Source of the DNA: Flavobacterium sp.
GTDB taxonomy: Bacteria; Bacteroidota; Bacteroidia; Flavobacteriales; Flavobacteriaceae
Assembly (NCBI GenBank): GCA_020048955.1
Contig: JAIFLT010000200.1
Span: 1-37,613 of the forward strand
Length of the DNA: 37,613 nt
Reading direction: 5' to 3'
Every line of letters starts with the position of its first letter. The stretch's first letter is position 1. The notes beneath the pieces are model-generated. The model was given only the letters and a program-made list of their open reading frames with translations, was not told the DNA's origin and searched no databases. Position numbers and translations under genes: made by a program. Shown in pieces: positions 21,556-29,500 of the stretch.

Positions 21556-23460
21556 ATGAACCAAGTACAACCACATTCCTTATTCACCGATTTCGACATC
21601 GATTTATTTAAAGCAGGAAAACATTTTCAACTACACGAAAAATTGGGCGCGCATCTTATTGAAGTAAACGGAGAAAAAGGCGTTTACTTTGCCGTTTGGG
21701 CACCATCAGCACGCTCAGTTTCTGTGGTGGGCGATTTCAACTTTTGGGTGCAAGGCGAACATCAACTTAACGTTCGTTGGGACGAATCCGGAATTTGGGA
21801 AGGTTTTATCCCTGGCATCGATAAAGGAACAACCTATAAATACAAAATTCAATCTCACAATGGTGGTTTAATCACTGAAAAAGCCGATCCTTTTGCTTTA
21901 TATTGTGAACATCCACCGCACACCGCATCTGTAGTTTGGGATTTAGATTATAAATGGAAAGATTCTAAGTGGATGGAAATTAGAAAAGAAAAAAACAAAT
22001 TAGACCAACCCTTTTCGGTTTACGAAGTGCATTTAGGTTCCTGGAAACGTAATGCTGAGGGTAAGTTTTTAACTTATATTGAGCTGGCAGACCAATTGGT
22101 ATCCTATGTAAAAGAAACAGGTTTTACCCATGTTGAATTTATGCCAATTATGGAATATCCTTATGATCCATCTTGGGGTTATCAATTGGTAGGCTATTTT
22201 GCACCAACATCACGTTTTGGAAAACCACAAGATTTTATGCTTTTGGTAGATAAATTGCACCAAGCAGGAATAGGAGTAATCTTAGACTGGGTTCCGTCAC
22301 ATTTTCCAGATGACGCTCACGGATTAGGATTTTTCGACGGTTCTAATTTATATGAACATCCCGACAGAAGAAAAGGCTATCATCCCGATTGGAAAAGTTT
22401 AGTTTTTAATTACGGACGAAATGAAGTGCGTTCTTTTTTAATTAGTAATGCTATTTTTTGGTTAAAACAATACCATGTTGACGGTCTTCGAGTAGATGCT
22501 GTTGCTTCTATGTTGTACCTAGATTATTCTAGAAAGGAAGGCGAATGGGAACCAAATATATTTGGAGGGAGAGAAAATTTAGATACCATCAGTTTCTTAA
22601 AAGATTTCAACGAAGCCGTCTATGCAAATTTTCCCGATGTTCAAACTATTGCCGAAGAAAGCACTAGTTTTCCAATGGTTTCGCGACCAACATTTATTGG
22701 TGGTTTAGGTTTTGGAATGAAATGGATGATGGGTTGGATGCACGATACCTTACAATACTTTTCTAAAGAAAGCGTCTATAGAAAATACCATCAAAACGAT
22801 ATTACTTTTTCTATGACTTATGCGTTTACAGAAAACTTTATGTTACCACTTTCTCACGATGAAGTGGTATATGGAAAACATTCCATTCAAGGAAGAATGC
22901 CAGGCGATGAATGGCAACGTTTTGCTAATCTAAGATTGCTTTATGGCTATATGTACACACATCCTGGAGCAAAATTATTGTTTATGGGAGGCGAATTTGG
23001 GCAAACATCAGAATGGAATTTTGAAGGAAGTTTAGATTGGCATTTATTACAATATGGCTTTCACGATGGAATAAAAAAATGTATAACAGATTTGAACGCA
23101 TTGTATAAAAGTTATCCTGCTTTATATGAAAAACAGTTTTCAGCAGATGGTTTTGAATGGATCAATTATTCAGATAATGAAAATTCGGTTTTAGCCTATA
23201 TTAGAAAAGGAACTAAAGAAAAAGAAAACCTAATTGTGGTTTGCAATATGACACCCGTTATTCATGAAAATTATCGAATTGGACTTTCTAATAAAGGAAA
23301 GTTAACCGAAATTTTCAATTCTGATAAAGAAGAATATAACGGAAGTGGCATAAGTAATTCAAAACCAATTAAAATTGAAGCAACTGCATGGAATGGCAGA
23401 GAATTTTCGGCAGAAATTATTCTCCCTCCATTAGGAATTTCTGTTTTTAAAATAGGATAG
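21556..23460 (+). CDS. glgB: 1,4-alpha-glucan branching enzyme
   Basis: 634 residues, GH13. An N-terminal CBM48-like domain (about 35-120, YFAVWAPSARSVSVVGDFN) is followed by the (beta/alpha)8 domain with VILDWVPSHF, GLRVDAVASMLYLDYSR (nucleophile D314), TIAEEST (acid E367) and PLSHDEVVYGK (D435), and a C-terminal beta domain ending LPPLGISVFKI. It makes alpha-1,6 branches in glycogen-type glucan. Together with a maltokinase-like gene upstream it suggests the maltose-1-phosphate route of glucan synthesis, though GlgE itself is not here. A T-rich stretch and an inverted repeat follow. Confidence 0.95.
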   Translation: MNQVQPHSLFTDFDIDLFKAGKHFQLHEKLGAHLIEVNGEKGVYFAVWAPSARSVSVVGDFNFWVQGEHQLNVRWDESGIWEGFIPGIDKGTTYKYKIQSHNGGLITEKADPFALYCEHPPHTASVVWDLDYKWKDSKWMEIRKEKNKLDQPFSVYEVHLGSWKRNAEGKFLTYIELADQLVSYVKETGFTHVEFMPIMEYPYDPSWGYQLVGYFAPTSRFGKPQDFMLLVDKLHQAGIGVILDWVPSHFPDDAHGLGFFDGSNLYEHPDRRKGYHPDWKSLVFNYGRNEVRSFLISNAIFWLKQYHVDGLRVDAVASMLYLDYSRKEGEWEPNIFGGRENLDTISFLKDFNEAVYANFPDVQTIAEESTSFPMVSRPTFIGGLGFGMKWMMGWMHDTLQYFSKESVYRKYHQNDITFSMTYAFTENFMLPLSHDEVVYGKHSIQGRMPGDEWQRFANLRLLYGYMYTHPGAKLLFMGGEFGQTSEWNFEGSLDWHLLQYGFHDGIKKCITDLNALYKSYPALYEKQFSADGFEWINYSDNENSVLAYIRKGTKEKENLIVVCNMTPVIHENYRIGLSNKGKLTEIFNSDKEEYNGSGISNSKPIKIEATAWNGREFSAEIILPPLGISVFKIG

Positions 23461-23465
23461 TTTTT

Positions 23466-23565
23466 TGCCACAAAGACGCAAAGTTGTAAAGAAATATTAT
23501 TTTTTTAACTTACAAAATTTTCAAATTAGATTGTCCAAACTCTGTGTCTTGGTGTCTTTGTGGTA
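23466..23565. repeat. Imperfect inverted repeat between glgB and the GH31 gene
   Basis: TGCCACAAAGACGCAAAG (23466-23483) and the complement of CTTGGTGTCTTTGTGGTA (23548-23565) form arms of 18 nt with three mismatches. This CCACAAAGAC/GTCTTTGTGG type of element is dispersed in Bacteroidota intergenic DNA. The spacer of about 64 nt is A/T-rich without a gene. Confidence 0.65.
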
Positions 23566-23667
23566 AATACAAACATCCGCAAACGTTATCGTTAAAAACT
23601 ACTTAAATTACTTTTGAAAATTCGGAGCTACATTCGTATTTTCGCAACTTGTCTTAAAATTATTCCT

Positions 23668-26067
23668 ATGATAATTAATACCGAACTCGAATACAAAGGC
23701 GATTTATTTCCGTCACAAATAATATCTTACAAACACGAAGTAGATTCTATAGATTTTCATACCGACAATAACGTAATTTTGCGAGTTACAGTGCTTCGTG
23801 ACAGTATGATTCGCTTTCGTTTTACAGCCAAAGGATATTTTAGTAATGATTTTTCTTATGCCATTGATAAAACACAATCGCATGGTTATAATGTTTTAGA
23901 AGTAACCGATGAAAATGATCATTATCGAATTAAAACATCCAAAGTTTATGTAGTAGTTCAAAAACACGATTGCCGTGTTGGAATATATGAGCTTGATGGA
24001 ACGACAATTCTAGAAGATGAAATTGGTTTTCATTGGGAAGAGTGTTACGAGTATGGAGGTAATATTGTAAAAATGAGTAAAACATCTCACGATGGTGAGA
24101 GTTTTTATGGTTTGGGTGACAAACCTACCAATTTCAATTTAAAAGGAAAACGTGTTGAAAACTGGGCTACCGATCAATATGCTTTTGCAAAAGACCAAGA
24201 ACCTTTATACAAAGTGGTTCCCTTTTACATAGGGCTTCATCACAGCAAAGCTTACGGAATTTTCTTTGATAATACGTTTCGTTCGTTTTTTGATTTTAGT
24301 CATGAAAGAAAAGGAGTAACTAGTTTTTGGGCAGACGGCGGCGAAATGAATTACTACTTTATTTATGGTCCAAAAATGAGTGATGTAGTTACCACTTATA
24401 CGCACTTAACAGGAAAACCAGAATTGCCGCCACTTTGGACCTTAGGCTACCAACAATGTAAATGGAGTTATTTTCCCGAAGCAAAAGTTAAAGAAATTAC
24501 AGGTAAATTTAGAGAACTTCAAATTCCATGTGATGCTATTTATTTAGATATTGATTATATGGACGGTTTCCGTTGTTTCACCTGGAATAAAGAGTATTTT
24601 CCAGATCCAAAACAAATGGTTGCCGATTTAGCAAAAGACGGATTCAAAACCGTTGTTATCATTGATCCAGGAATTAAAATTGACAAAGATTATTCAGTTT
24701 ATAAAGAAGCTTTAGAAAAAGATTATTTCTGCAAAAGAGCTGATGGTCCTTACATGAAAGGAAAAGTTTGGCCAGGCGAATGTAATTTTCCAGATTATAC
24801 CAATCCTGAAGTTAGAGAATGGTGGGCAGGGTTATTCAAAGAATTGATTGCCGAAATAGGAGTAAAAGGAGTTTGGAACGATATGAACGAACCAGCCGTA
24901 ATGGAAGTTCCAACAAAAACATTTCCTTTAGATGTGCGTCATAATTATGATGGAAATAACTGCAGTCATAGAAAAGCACATAATGTTTATGGAACACAAA
25001 TGGCTCGTGCTACTTATGAAGGTGTCAAAAGATTTGCCTATCCAAAACGCCCTTTTGTTATTACTCGTTCTGCCTATTCAGGCGCACAACGTTACACCTC
25101 TTCTTGGACAGGCGATAACGTGGCAACATGGGAACATTTATGGATTGCCAATGTTCAAATGCAGCGTATGTCAATATCAGGAATGGGTTTCACAGGCTCT
25201 GATATTGGTGGATTTGCCGAACAACCTTCAGCAGAGTTATATGCACGTTGGATTCAACTAGGTGTTTTCCATCCATTTTGTAGAACACATTCTTCAGGAC
25301 ACCACGGCGAGCAAGAACCTTGGAGTTTTGGTGATGAAGTAATAGATATTACTAGAAAATTTGTGGAGTTACGCTATCAATTATTACCTTATTTATATAC
25401 CATGTTTTGGCAATATGTAAACGATGGAGTTCCTATGCTCAAACCATTAGTTTATTTTGACCAAGAAGATGCGCAAACACATTACAGAACAGACGAATTT
25501 ATCTTCGGAAATCAAATATTAGTTTGTCCAATACTCGAACCCAATGCAATGGGAAGAAGAATGTATTTACCCAACGGAAATTGGTACAATTACTGGACAA
25601 ATGAATTGGTAAAAGGTAAAAAAGAACTTTGGGTAGCTACTGATTTTGATCAAATTCCGATATTTATTAAAGAAGGAGCCATTATTCCTAAGTATCCTAT
25701 TCAACAATATGTAGGACAAATAGAATCGCCAGAATTATCACTAGATGTTTATTATAAACTTGGAAAAGAAAAATCCTTTGTTTATGAAGATGCACAAGAC
25801 GGATATGACTATAACAAAGGAAGATTTAGTTATAAAACTTTTACTTTTAATGGTAAAGAGAACGAACTTTTTATAACCCAACATAAAGAAGGAACTTTTG
25901 ATAGTCAAAATAAAACGATAAAAATTAACTTAAAGGGAGTGCCATTCAAAATTAAAGGAATTGAAATTGATAATGAGAAAATCATTTTTGATAAAGAAGC
26001 ATTAATTCTAGAAAATGGTTTAGTTGTTGATAAAGATTTTACAGAATTACACTTCATTGGTATCTAA
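23668..26067 (+). CDS. GH31 alpha-glucosidase
   Basis: 799 residues. N-terminal beta domain, then the GH31 barrel with ELPPLWTLGYQQCKWSYFPE, CDAIYLDIDYMDGFRCFTW, the nucleophile region GVWNDMNEPA (D405), TSSWTGDNVATWEHL (acid/base Asp) and HSSGHHGEQEPW, then C-terminal beta domains. It cleaves terminal alpha-glucose from maltose, maltodextrin or glucan ends. No signal peptide, so probably cytoplasmic, fitting turnover of the glucan made by GlgB. ATG 23668 is preferred over the in-frame TTG at 23614, since alignment-like family features begin at about residue 5 of this start. The gene is 207 nt after glgB. Confidence 0.92.
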   Translation: MIINTELEYKGDLFPSQIISYKHEVDSIDFHTDNNVILRVTVLRDSMIRFRFTAKGYFSNDFSYAIDKTQSHGYNVLEVTDENDHYRIKTSKVYVVVQKHDCRVGIYELDGTTILEDEIGFHWEECYEYGGNIVKMSKTSHDGESFYGLGDKPTNFNLKGKRVENWATDQYAFAKDQEPLYKVVPFYIGLHHSKAYGIFFDNTFRSFFDFSHERKGVTSFWADGGEMNYYFIYGPKMSDVVTTYTHLTGKPELPPLWTLGYQQCKWSYFPEAKVKEITGKFRELQIPCDAIYLDIDYMDGFRCFTWNKEYFPDPKQMVADLAKDGFKTVVIIDPGIKIDKDYSVYKEALEKDYFCKRADGPYMKGKVWPGECNFPDYTNPEVREWWAGLFKELIAEIGVKGVWNDMNEPAVMEVPTKTFPLDVRHNYDGNNCSHRKAHNVYGTQMARATYEGVKRFAYPKRPFVITRSAYSGAQRYTSSWTGDNVATWEHLWIANVQMQRMSISGMGFTGSDIGGFAEQPSAELYARWIQLGVFHPFCRTHSSGHHGEQEPWSFGDEVIDITRKFVELRYQLLPYLYTMFWQYVNDGVPMLKPLVYFDQEDAQTHYRTDEFIFGNQILVCPILEPNAMGRRMYLPNGNWYNYWTNELVKGKKELWVATDFDQIPIFIKEGAIIPKYPIQQYVGQIESPELSLDVYYKLGKEKSFVYEDAQDGYDYNKGRFSYKTFTFNGKENELFITQHKEGTFDSQNKTIKINLKGVPFKIKGIEIDNEKIIFDKEALILENGLVVDKDFTELHFIGI

Positions 26068-26095
26068 ATTTTGTAAATTTGAGCTAAAAAAAATT

Positions 26096-26914
26096 ATGAG
26101 TTATAAAAAATATTCCATTGGTTTTTTGGTCCTAGCGCTTATAATCTCTTGTGCTAAGAATCCATTTACAGGAAAAAGTACTATGGCCCTTGTTCCAAAT
26201 AGTCAAATATTTCCAATGGCTTTTCAACAATATAATCAGTTTTTAACTGAAAATAAAGTAGTCAAAAATACAACTGAGGCTAAAAAAATTGAAACAATTG
26301 GTACAAAAATAAAAGTTGCTTCAGAAAGATGGTTAGCTGCCAATAATCATTCAGATTATTTAAATGGTTATAATTGGGAGTACAATTTAGTAGAAAGTAA
26401 CGATGTAAATGCTTGGTGTATGCCAGGCGGAAAAATTGTTTTTTATACAGGAATATTACCAATTTGCAAAGATGATGCAGGCATTGCAGCAGTTATGGGA
26501 CATGAAGTTGCTCACGCTCTTGCAAATCATGGACAACAAAGAATGAGTGCTGGTATGGTTCAACAATTAGTTCAAGTTGGAGCTGCTGCTGCTGTAGCAA
26601 ACCAAGATGAACAAACTCAACAAATGGTTATGCAAGCTTATGGAATTGGTTCACAAGTTGGAGTAATGCTGCCATTTAGTAGAAAACATGAGAGTGAAGC
26701 CGATATGATTGGGCTAACATTAATGGCAATAGCTGGTTATAATCCTGAAAATGCTATTGCAGTATGGGAGCGTATGTCTGCACAATCAAATGGTCAAGCA
26801 CCACCAGAAATTTTGAGTACACATCCAAGTAATCAAACAAGAATTGAACACTTAAAATCGTTGTTACCACAAGCAAAAGCGGAAGCTGCAAAATTTGGAA
26901 TAACGTTTAAATAA
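26096..26914 (+). CDS. M48-family zinc metalloprotease, predicted lipoprotein (YcaL/LoiP/Oma1-like)
   Basis: 272 residues. A lipoprotein signal (FLVLALIISC, Cys19) is followed by CAKNPFTGKSTMALVPNSQ, typical of M48C periplasmic proteases. The zinc motif HEVAHALANHG (H136, E137, H140) and the downstream ESEADMIG (third ligand Glu) are present. TPR repeats of BepA are lacking. It probably degrades misfolded outer membrane or periplasmic proteins. ATG 26096 (MSYKKYS) is chosen since the open frame before it overlaps the GH31 gene. Confidence 0.9.
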   Translation: MSYKKYSIGFLVLALIISCAKNPFTGKSTMALVPNSQIFPMAFQQYNQFLTENKVVKNTTEAKKIETIGTKIKVASERWLAANNHSDYLNGYNWEYNLVESNDVNAWCMPGGKIVFYTGILPICKDDAGIAAVMGHEVAHALANHGQQRMSAGMVQQLVQVGAAAAVANQDEQTQQMVMQAYGIGSQVGVMLPFSRKHESEADMIGLTLMAIAGYNPENAIAVWERMSAQSNGQAPPEILSTHPSNQTRIEHLKSLLPQAKAEAAKFGITFK

Positions 26915-26936
26915 CATATAAATTACAAAAAAAGAG

Positions 26937-26968
26937 TATATTTGAATCCCGAGAAATTGGGATTTTTT
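26937..26968 (+). promoter_or_regulatory. -7 box followed at once by a terminator-like hairpin
   Basis: TATATTTG (26937-26944) is a TAnnTTTG box for the MFS gene. Directly after it comes AATCCC / GGGATT with TTTTTT, a hairpin that can end the upstream M48 transcript and would also be the first element of the MFS gene leader. Which role matters cannot be told from sequence. Confidence 0.55.
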
Positions 26969-26985
26969 ATTTTAAAAACTCAATT

Positions 26986-28281
26986 ATGGCAAATCTTCCA
27001 AAAGGACATCCTAAATTATTAAATGCTTGGGCTTTTTATGATTGGGCAAATTCCGTTTATAGTTTAGTAATTGCTTCTGCAGTATTTCCAATTTTTTATG
27101 AAATGATTTTTAGCGATGCAAAAAAAGAGAGTGTAAATTTATTCGGACAAGATATAAAAGCTACTGCTATGATTAGTTTTGTTACAGCTTTTGCTTTTTT
27201 GATTGTTGCTGTTTTTTCTCCAATACTTTCAGGAATTTCTGATTATCTTGGAAATAAAAAAGCCTTTTTACGTTTCTTTTGTTATATGGGCGGAATTTCT
27301 TGTATTTGCTTATATTGGTTTGATCTTGATAATTTATTTTGGAGTTATACTTCCTATTTCTTTGGATTAATTGGTTTTTGGTCTAGTTGGGTGTTTTATA
27401 ATTCCTATCTGCCAGATATTGCTTTTCCAGAGCAACAAGATAGAGTTAGCGCCCGAGGTTTTTCTATGGGATATATAGGAAGTACCATTCTCTTAATTAT
27501 CAATCTTTTAATGGTAATGTTTCCGCATACTTTTTGGATTGAAACTCCAAAAGAAGCAATGAAAATTTCCTTTGTAATGGTGGGTGTTTGGTGGATTGGA
27601 TTTAGCCATATAACTTATTATTATCTACCAAAAGGAAATAGAAACAATGTACCACTAACAAAAGATTTTATCTTTAAAGGATTTCACGAACTAAATTTAG
27701 TTTGGAAACAATTAAAACAAAACCTAGCTCTTAAAAGATATTTGTATAGTTATTTTGTTTTCATCATGGCAGTTCAAACGGTGATGTTAGTAGCAACTTA
27801 TTTTGGCGCTACCGAAATAAATTGGGGGTCCGATGACAAAACTATGGGGTTAATTATTAGTATTCTTTTAATTCAATTGGTTGCCGTTGTTGGAGCTTTT
27901 ATAACTTCAAGAATTTCTGAAAAATTTGGCAATATCAATACTTTAATGGCTTTAAATGCTATTTGGGCAGTGCTTTGTGCCTTTGCCTATTTTGTGGAAA
28001 CACCTATTCAATTTTATATCACAGCTGGTTTTGTTGGCTTAGTTATGGGAGGAATACAATCTATTGCTCGTTCAACCTACTCTAAACTTTTACCTGAAAC
28101 AGAAGATACTGCATCGTTCTTTAGTTTTTATGATGTTACAGAAAAAGTTGGAATCGTAATAGGAATGACTATTTATGGAACAATAGACGTAATAACAGGT
28201 TCTATGAGAAATGCCATTGTGTTTTTAGGAGTATTTTTTGTAATCGGATTAATTTTATTGACAAGAGTTCCAAAAAAATAA
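26986..28281 (+). CDS. MFS transporter, UMF1 (Atg22-like) family
   Basis: 431 residues with about 12 hydrophobic segments. The N-terminal LLNAWAFYDWANSVYSLVIASAVFP is the hallmark of the UMF1/Atg22 family, and VMGGIQSIARSTYSKLLPE(T) is its second conserved block. The yeast homologue exports amino acids from the vacuole; substrates of bacterial members are unknown. Has its own -7 box 42 nt before the start. Confidence 0.85.
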   Translation: MANLPKGHPKLLNAWAFYDWANSVYSLVIASAVFPIFYEMIFSDAKKESVNLFGQDIKATAMISFVTAFAFLIVAVFSPILSGISDYLGNKKAFLRFFCYMGGISCICLYWFDLDNLFWSYTSYFFGLIGFWSSWVFYNSYLPDIAFPEQQDRVSARGFSMGYIGSTILLIINLLMVMFPHTFWIETPKEAMKISFVMVGVWWIGFSHITYYYLPKGNRNNVPLTKDFIFKGFHELNLVWKQLKQNLALKRYLYSYFVFIMAVQTVMLVATYFGATEINWGSDDKTMGLIISILLIQLVAVVGAFITSRISEKFGNINTLMALNAIWAVLCAFAYFVETPIQFYITAGFVGLVMGGIQSIARSTYSKLLPETEDTASFFSFYDVTEKVGIVIGMTIYGTIDVITGSMRNAIVFLGVFFVIGLILLTRVPKK

Positions 28282-28303
28282 TTTTACTTATCCAAAAAAT
28301 AAT

Positions 28304-28311
28304 TATATTTG
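28304..28311 (+). promoter_or_regulatory. -7 box of the lipoprotein gene
   Basis: TATATTTG. Its final TTG (28309) would be an in-frame start codon, but as part of the promoter it cannot be translated; ATG 28327 is the start. Confidence 0.5.
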
Positions 28312-28326
28312 AAAAAAAATAGTAGA

Positions 28327-29280
28327 ATGACTAAAATAAAAGTACTTTCAATTTTTATAGTTCTGTTTACAGCATTTTCTTATGTATCATGTGACAATGA
28401 GCCTATAGACCCAGCTTTGTTGCAACAAACTAATACCAATAATAACGGTAACAACGGCAACAATGGCAACAATGGAAATAACAATTCAACTGCTGTTTTC
28501 AAGGCTGACTTTGGAGGTCAAACATGGACAGCAACCAGCACGGAAGCATTAATGTATCAAAACTCTATTCAAATTGCCGGACTTAAAGCAGCAAATGGAC
28601 AAACATTTGCATTTGTTTTAAATGGAACTACAGTTGGAACTTATGATTCAACGTCCAACTTAATAGCTTACAATGCAAATATCAATTCTAATAGTGATGT
28701 CTATTGGGCGGTTAATCCAACTAATCCATCGGTATCAGCAGGTACTGTTACCATTACAACTATCGATACGGTAAACAAAAAAATATCTGGAACATTCAGT
28801 TTTACTGGGTATTGGTCTGATTTATCAGTTTCTAATATTCCACCAATTAGTTTTACTAACGGAGTTTTTACTAACATTCCATACACAGCTGGTACTGTTA
28901 CACCAACCGATTTCTTTTCAGCAAAAGTTGATGGAACCGAATTTATTGAAGATCAAATAGATGTTTCAGAAGTTTTTGCTTCTGGTTATCCTGATTCTTA
29001 CAGCATCGTTGGATCTAAAACAAATGGAGATAATGTTGGGTTAAGAATTTCTAAAGCTCTAGGTGTTGGAACATATAACTTTTCGGGTCCTTTCAATCTA
29101 GATTTAGCATCTACCTGTAAATTTAATAATCTGTTATATACCTCTGATACCGGTGCATTAACCATCTCAGAAAAAACAGCTACAAGAATTAAAGGTACAT
29201 TCAGTTTAACAGTGAGTAATTTTACCACTTCACAAACAAAAACCATTACACAAGGAACCTTTGATGTAGAATTGCCATAA
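28327..29280 (+). CDS. Predicted surface or periplasmic lipoprotein (DUF6252-like)
   Basis: 317 residues. The signal sequence has lipobox YVSC (MTKIKVLSIFIVLFTAFSYVSC). A low-complexity Asn/Gly linker (four NGN-type units) is followed by two similar beta-rich halves: FKADFGGQTWTATSTEALM...GLKAANGQTFAFVLNG and FSAKVDGTEFIEDQIDVS...GSKTNGDNVGLRISK, each ending in a KI(S/K)GTFSFT or RIKGTFSLTV strand. This repeat arrangement fits DUF6252 proteins of Bacteroidota. Function unknown. A terminator follows 21 nt downstream. Confidence 0.75.
   Translation: MTKIKVLSIFIVLFTAFSYVSCDNEPIDPALLQQTNTNNNGNNGNNGNNGNNNSTAVFKADFGGQTWTATSTEALMYQNSIQIAGLKAANGQTFAFVLNGTTVGTYDSTSNLIAYNANINSNSDVYWAVNPTNPSVSAGTVTITTIDTVNKKISGTFSFTGYWSDLSVSNIPPISFTNGVFTNIPYTAGTVTPTDFFSAKVDGTEFIEDQIDVSEVFASGYPDSYSIVGSKTNGDNVGLRISKALGVGTYNFSGPFNLDLASTCKFNNLLYTSDTGALTISEKTATRIKGTFSLTVSNFTTSQTKTITQGTFDVELP
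28447..28482 (+). repeat. Four 9-bp repeats coding the Gly-Asn linker
   Basis: Units GGTAACAAC, GGCAACAAT, GGCAACAAT, GGAAATAAC encode GNN repeats between the lipidated cysteine and the first folded domain. Unit gain or loss would stay in frame and change linker length. Confidence 0.85.
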
Positions 29281-29300
29281 ATAATTCAATTTATTTAGTG

Positions 29301-29329
29301 AAAATCCGTCGAAATGGCGGATTTTTTTT
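29301..29329 (+). terminator. Intrinsic terminator of the lipoprotein gene
   Basis: AAAATCCGTC pairs with GGCGGATTTT (one wobble) around GAAAT, then a T run. Confidence 0.9.
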
Positions 29330-29445
29330 GTGGCATAATCATTGTCTTATTAGGAAAGTTGCCTTTTTTAATGTTCAAATTATATATTTTAACACTATTT
29401 CAATGCAATACATCGATTTTAATTTAATAAATGTATTTCAAAACC

Positions 29446-29453
29446 TATATTTG
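29446..29453 (+). promoter_or_regulatory. -7 box of lon
   Basis: TATATTTG, 47 nt before the lon start. No TTG at the usual -33 position is visible. No recognised heat-shock (HrcA/CIRCE) repeat is present. Confidence 0.45.
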
Positions 29454-29500
29454 CTTCCAAATTTTAAATAATTAAATGTCATACTGACTCACAATATCCT

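Noticed and set aside
28441..28490. Short direct repeats considered as a CRISPR or VNTR array
   Set aside because: Units are 9 bp, contiguous, without spacers and in frame within a lipoprotein gene; they are a coding linker. No CRISPR array was seen anywhere in the window.
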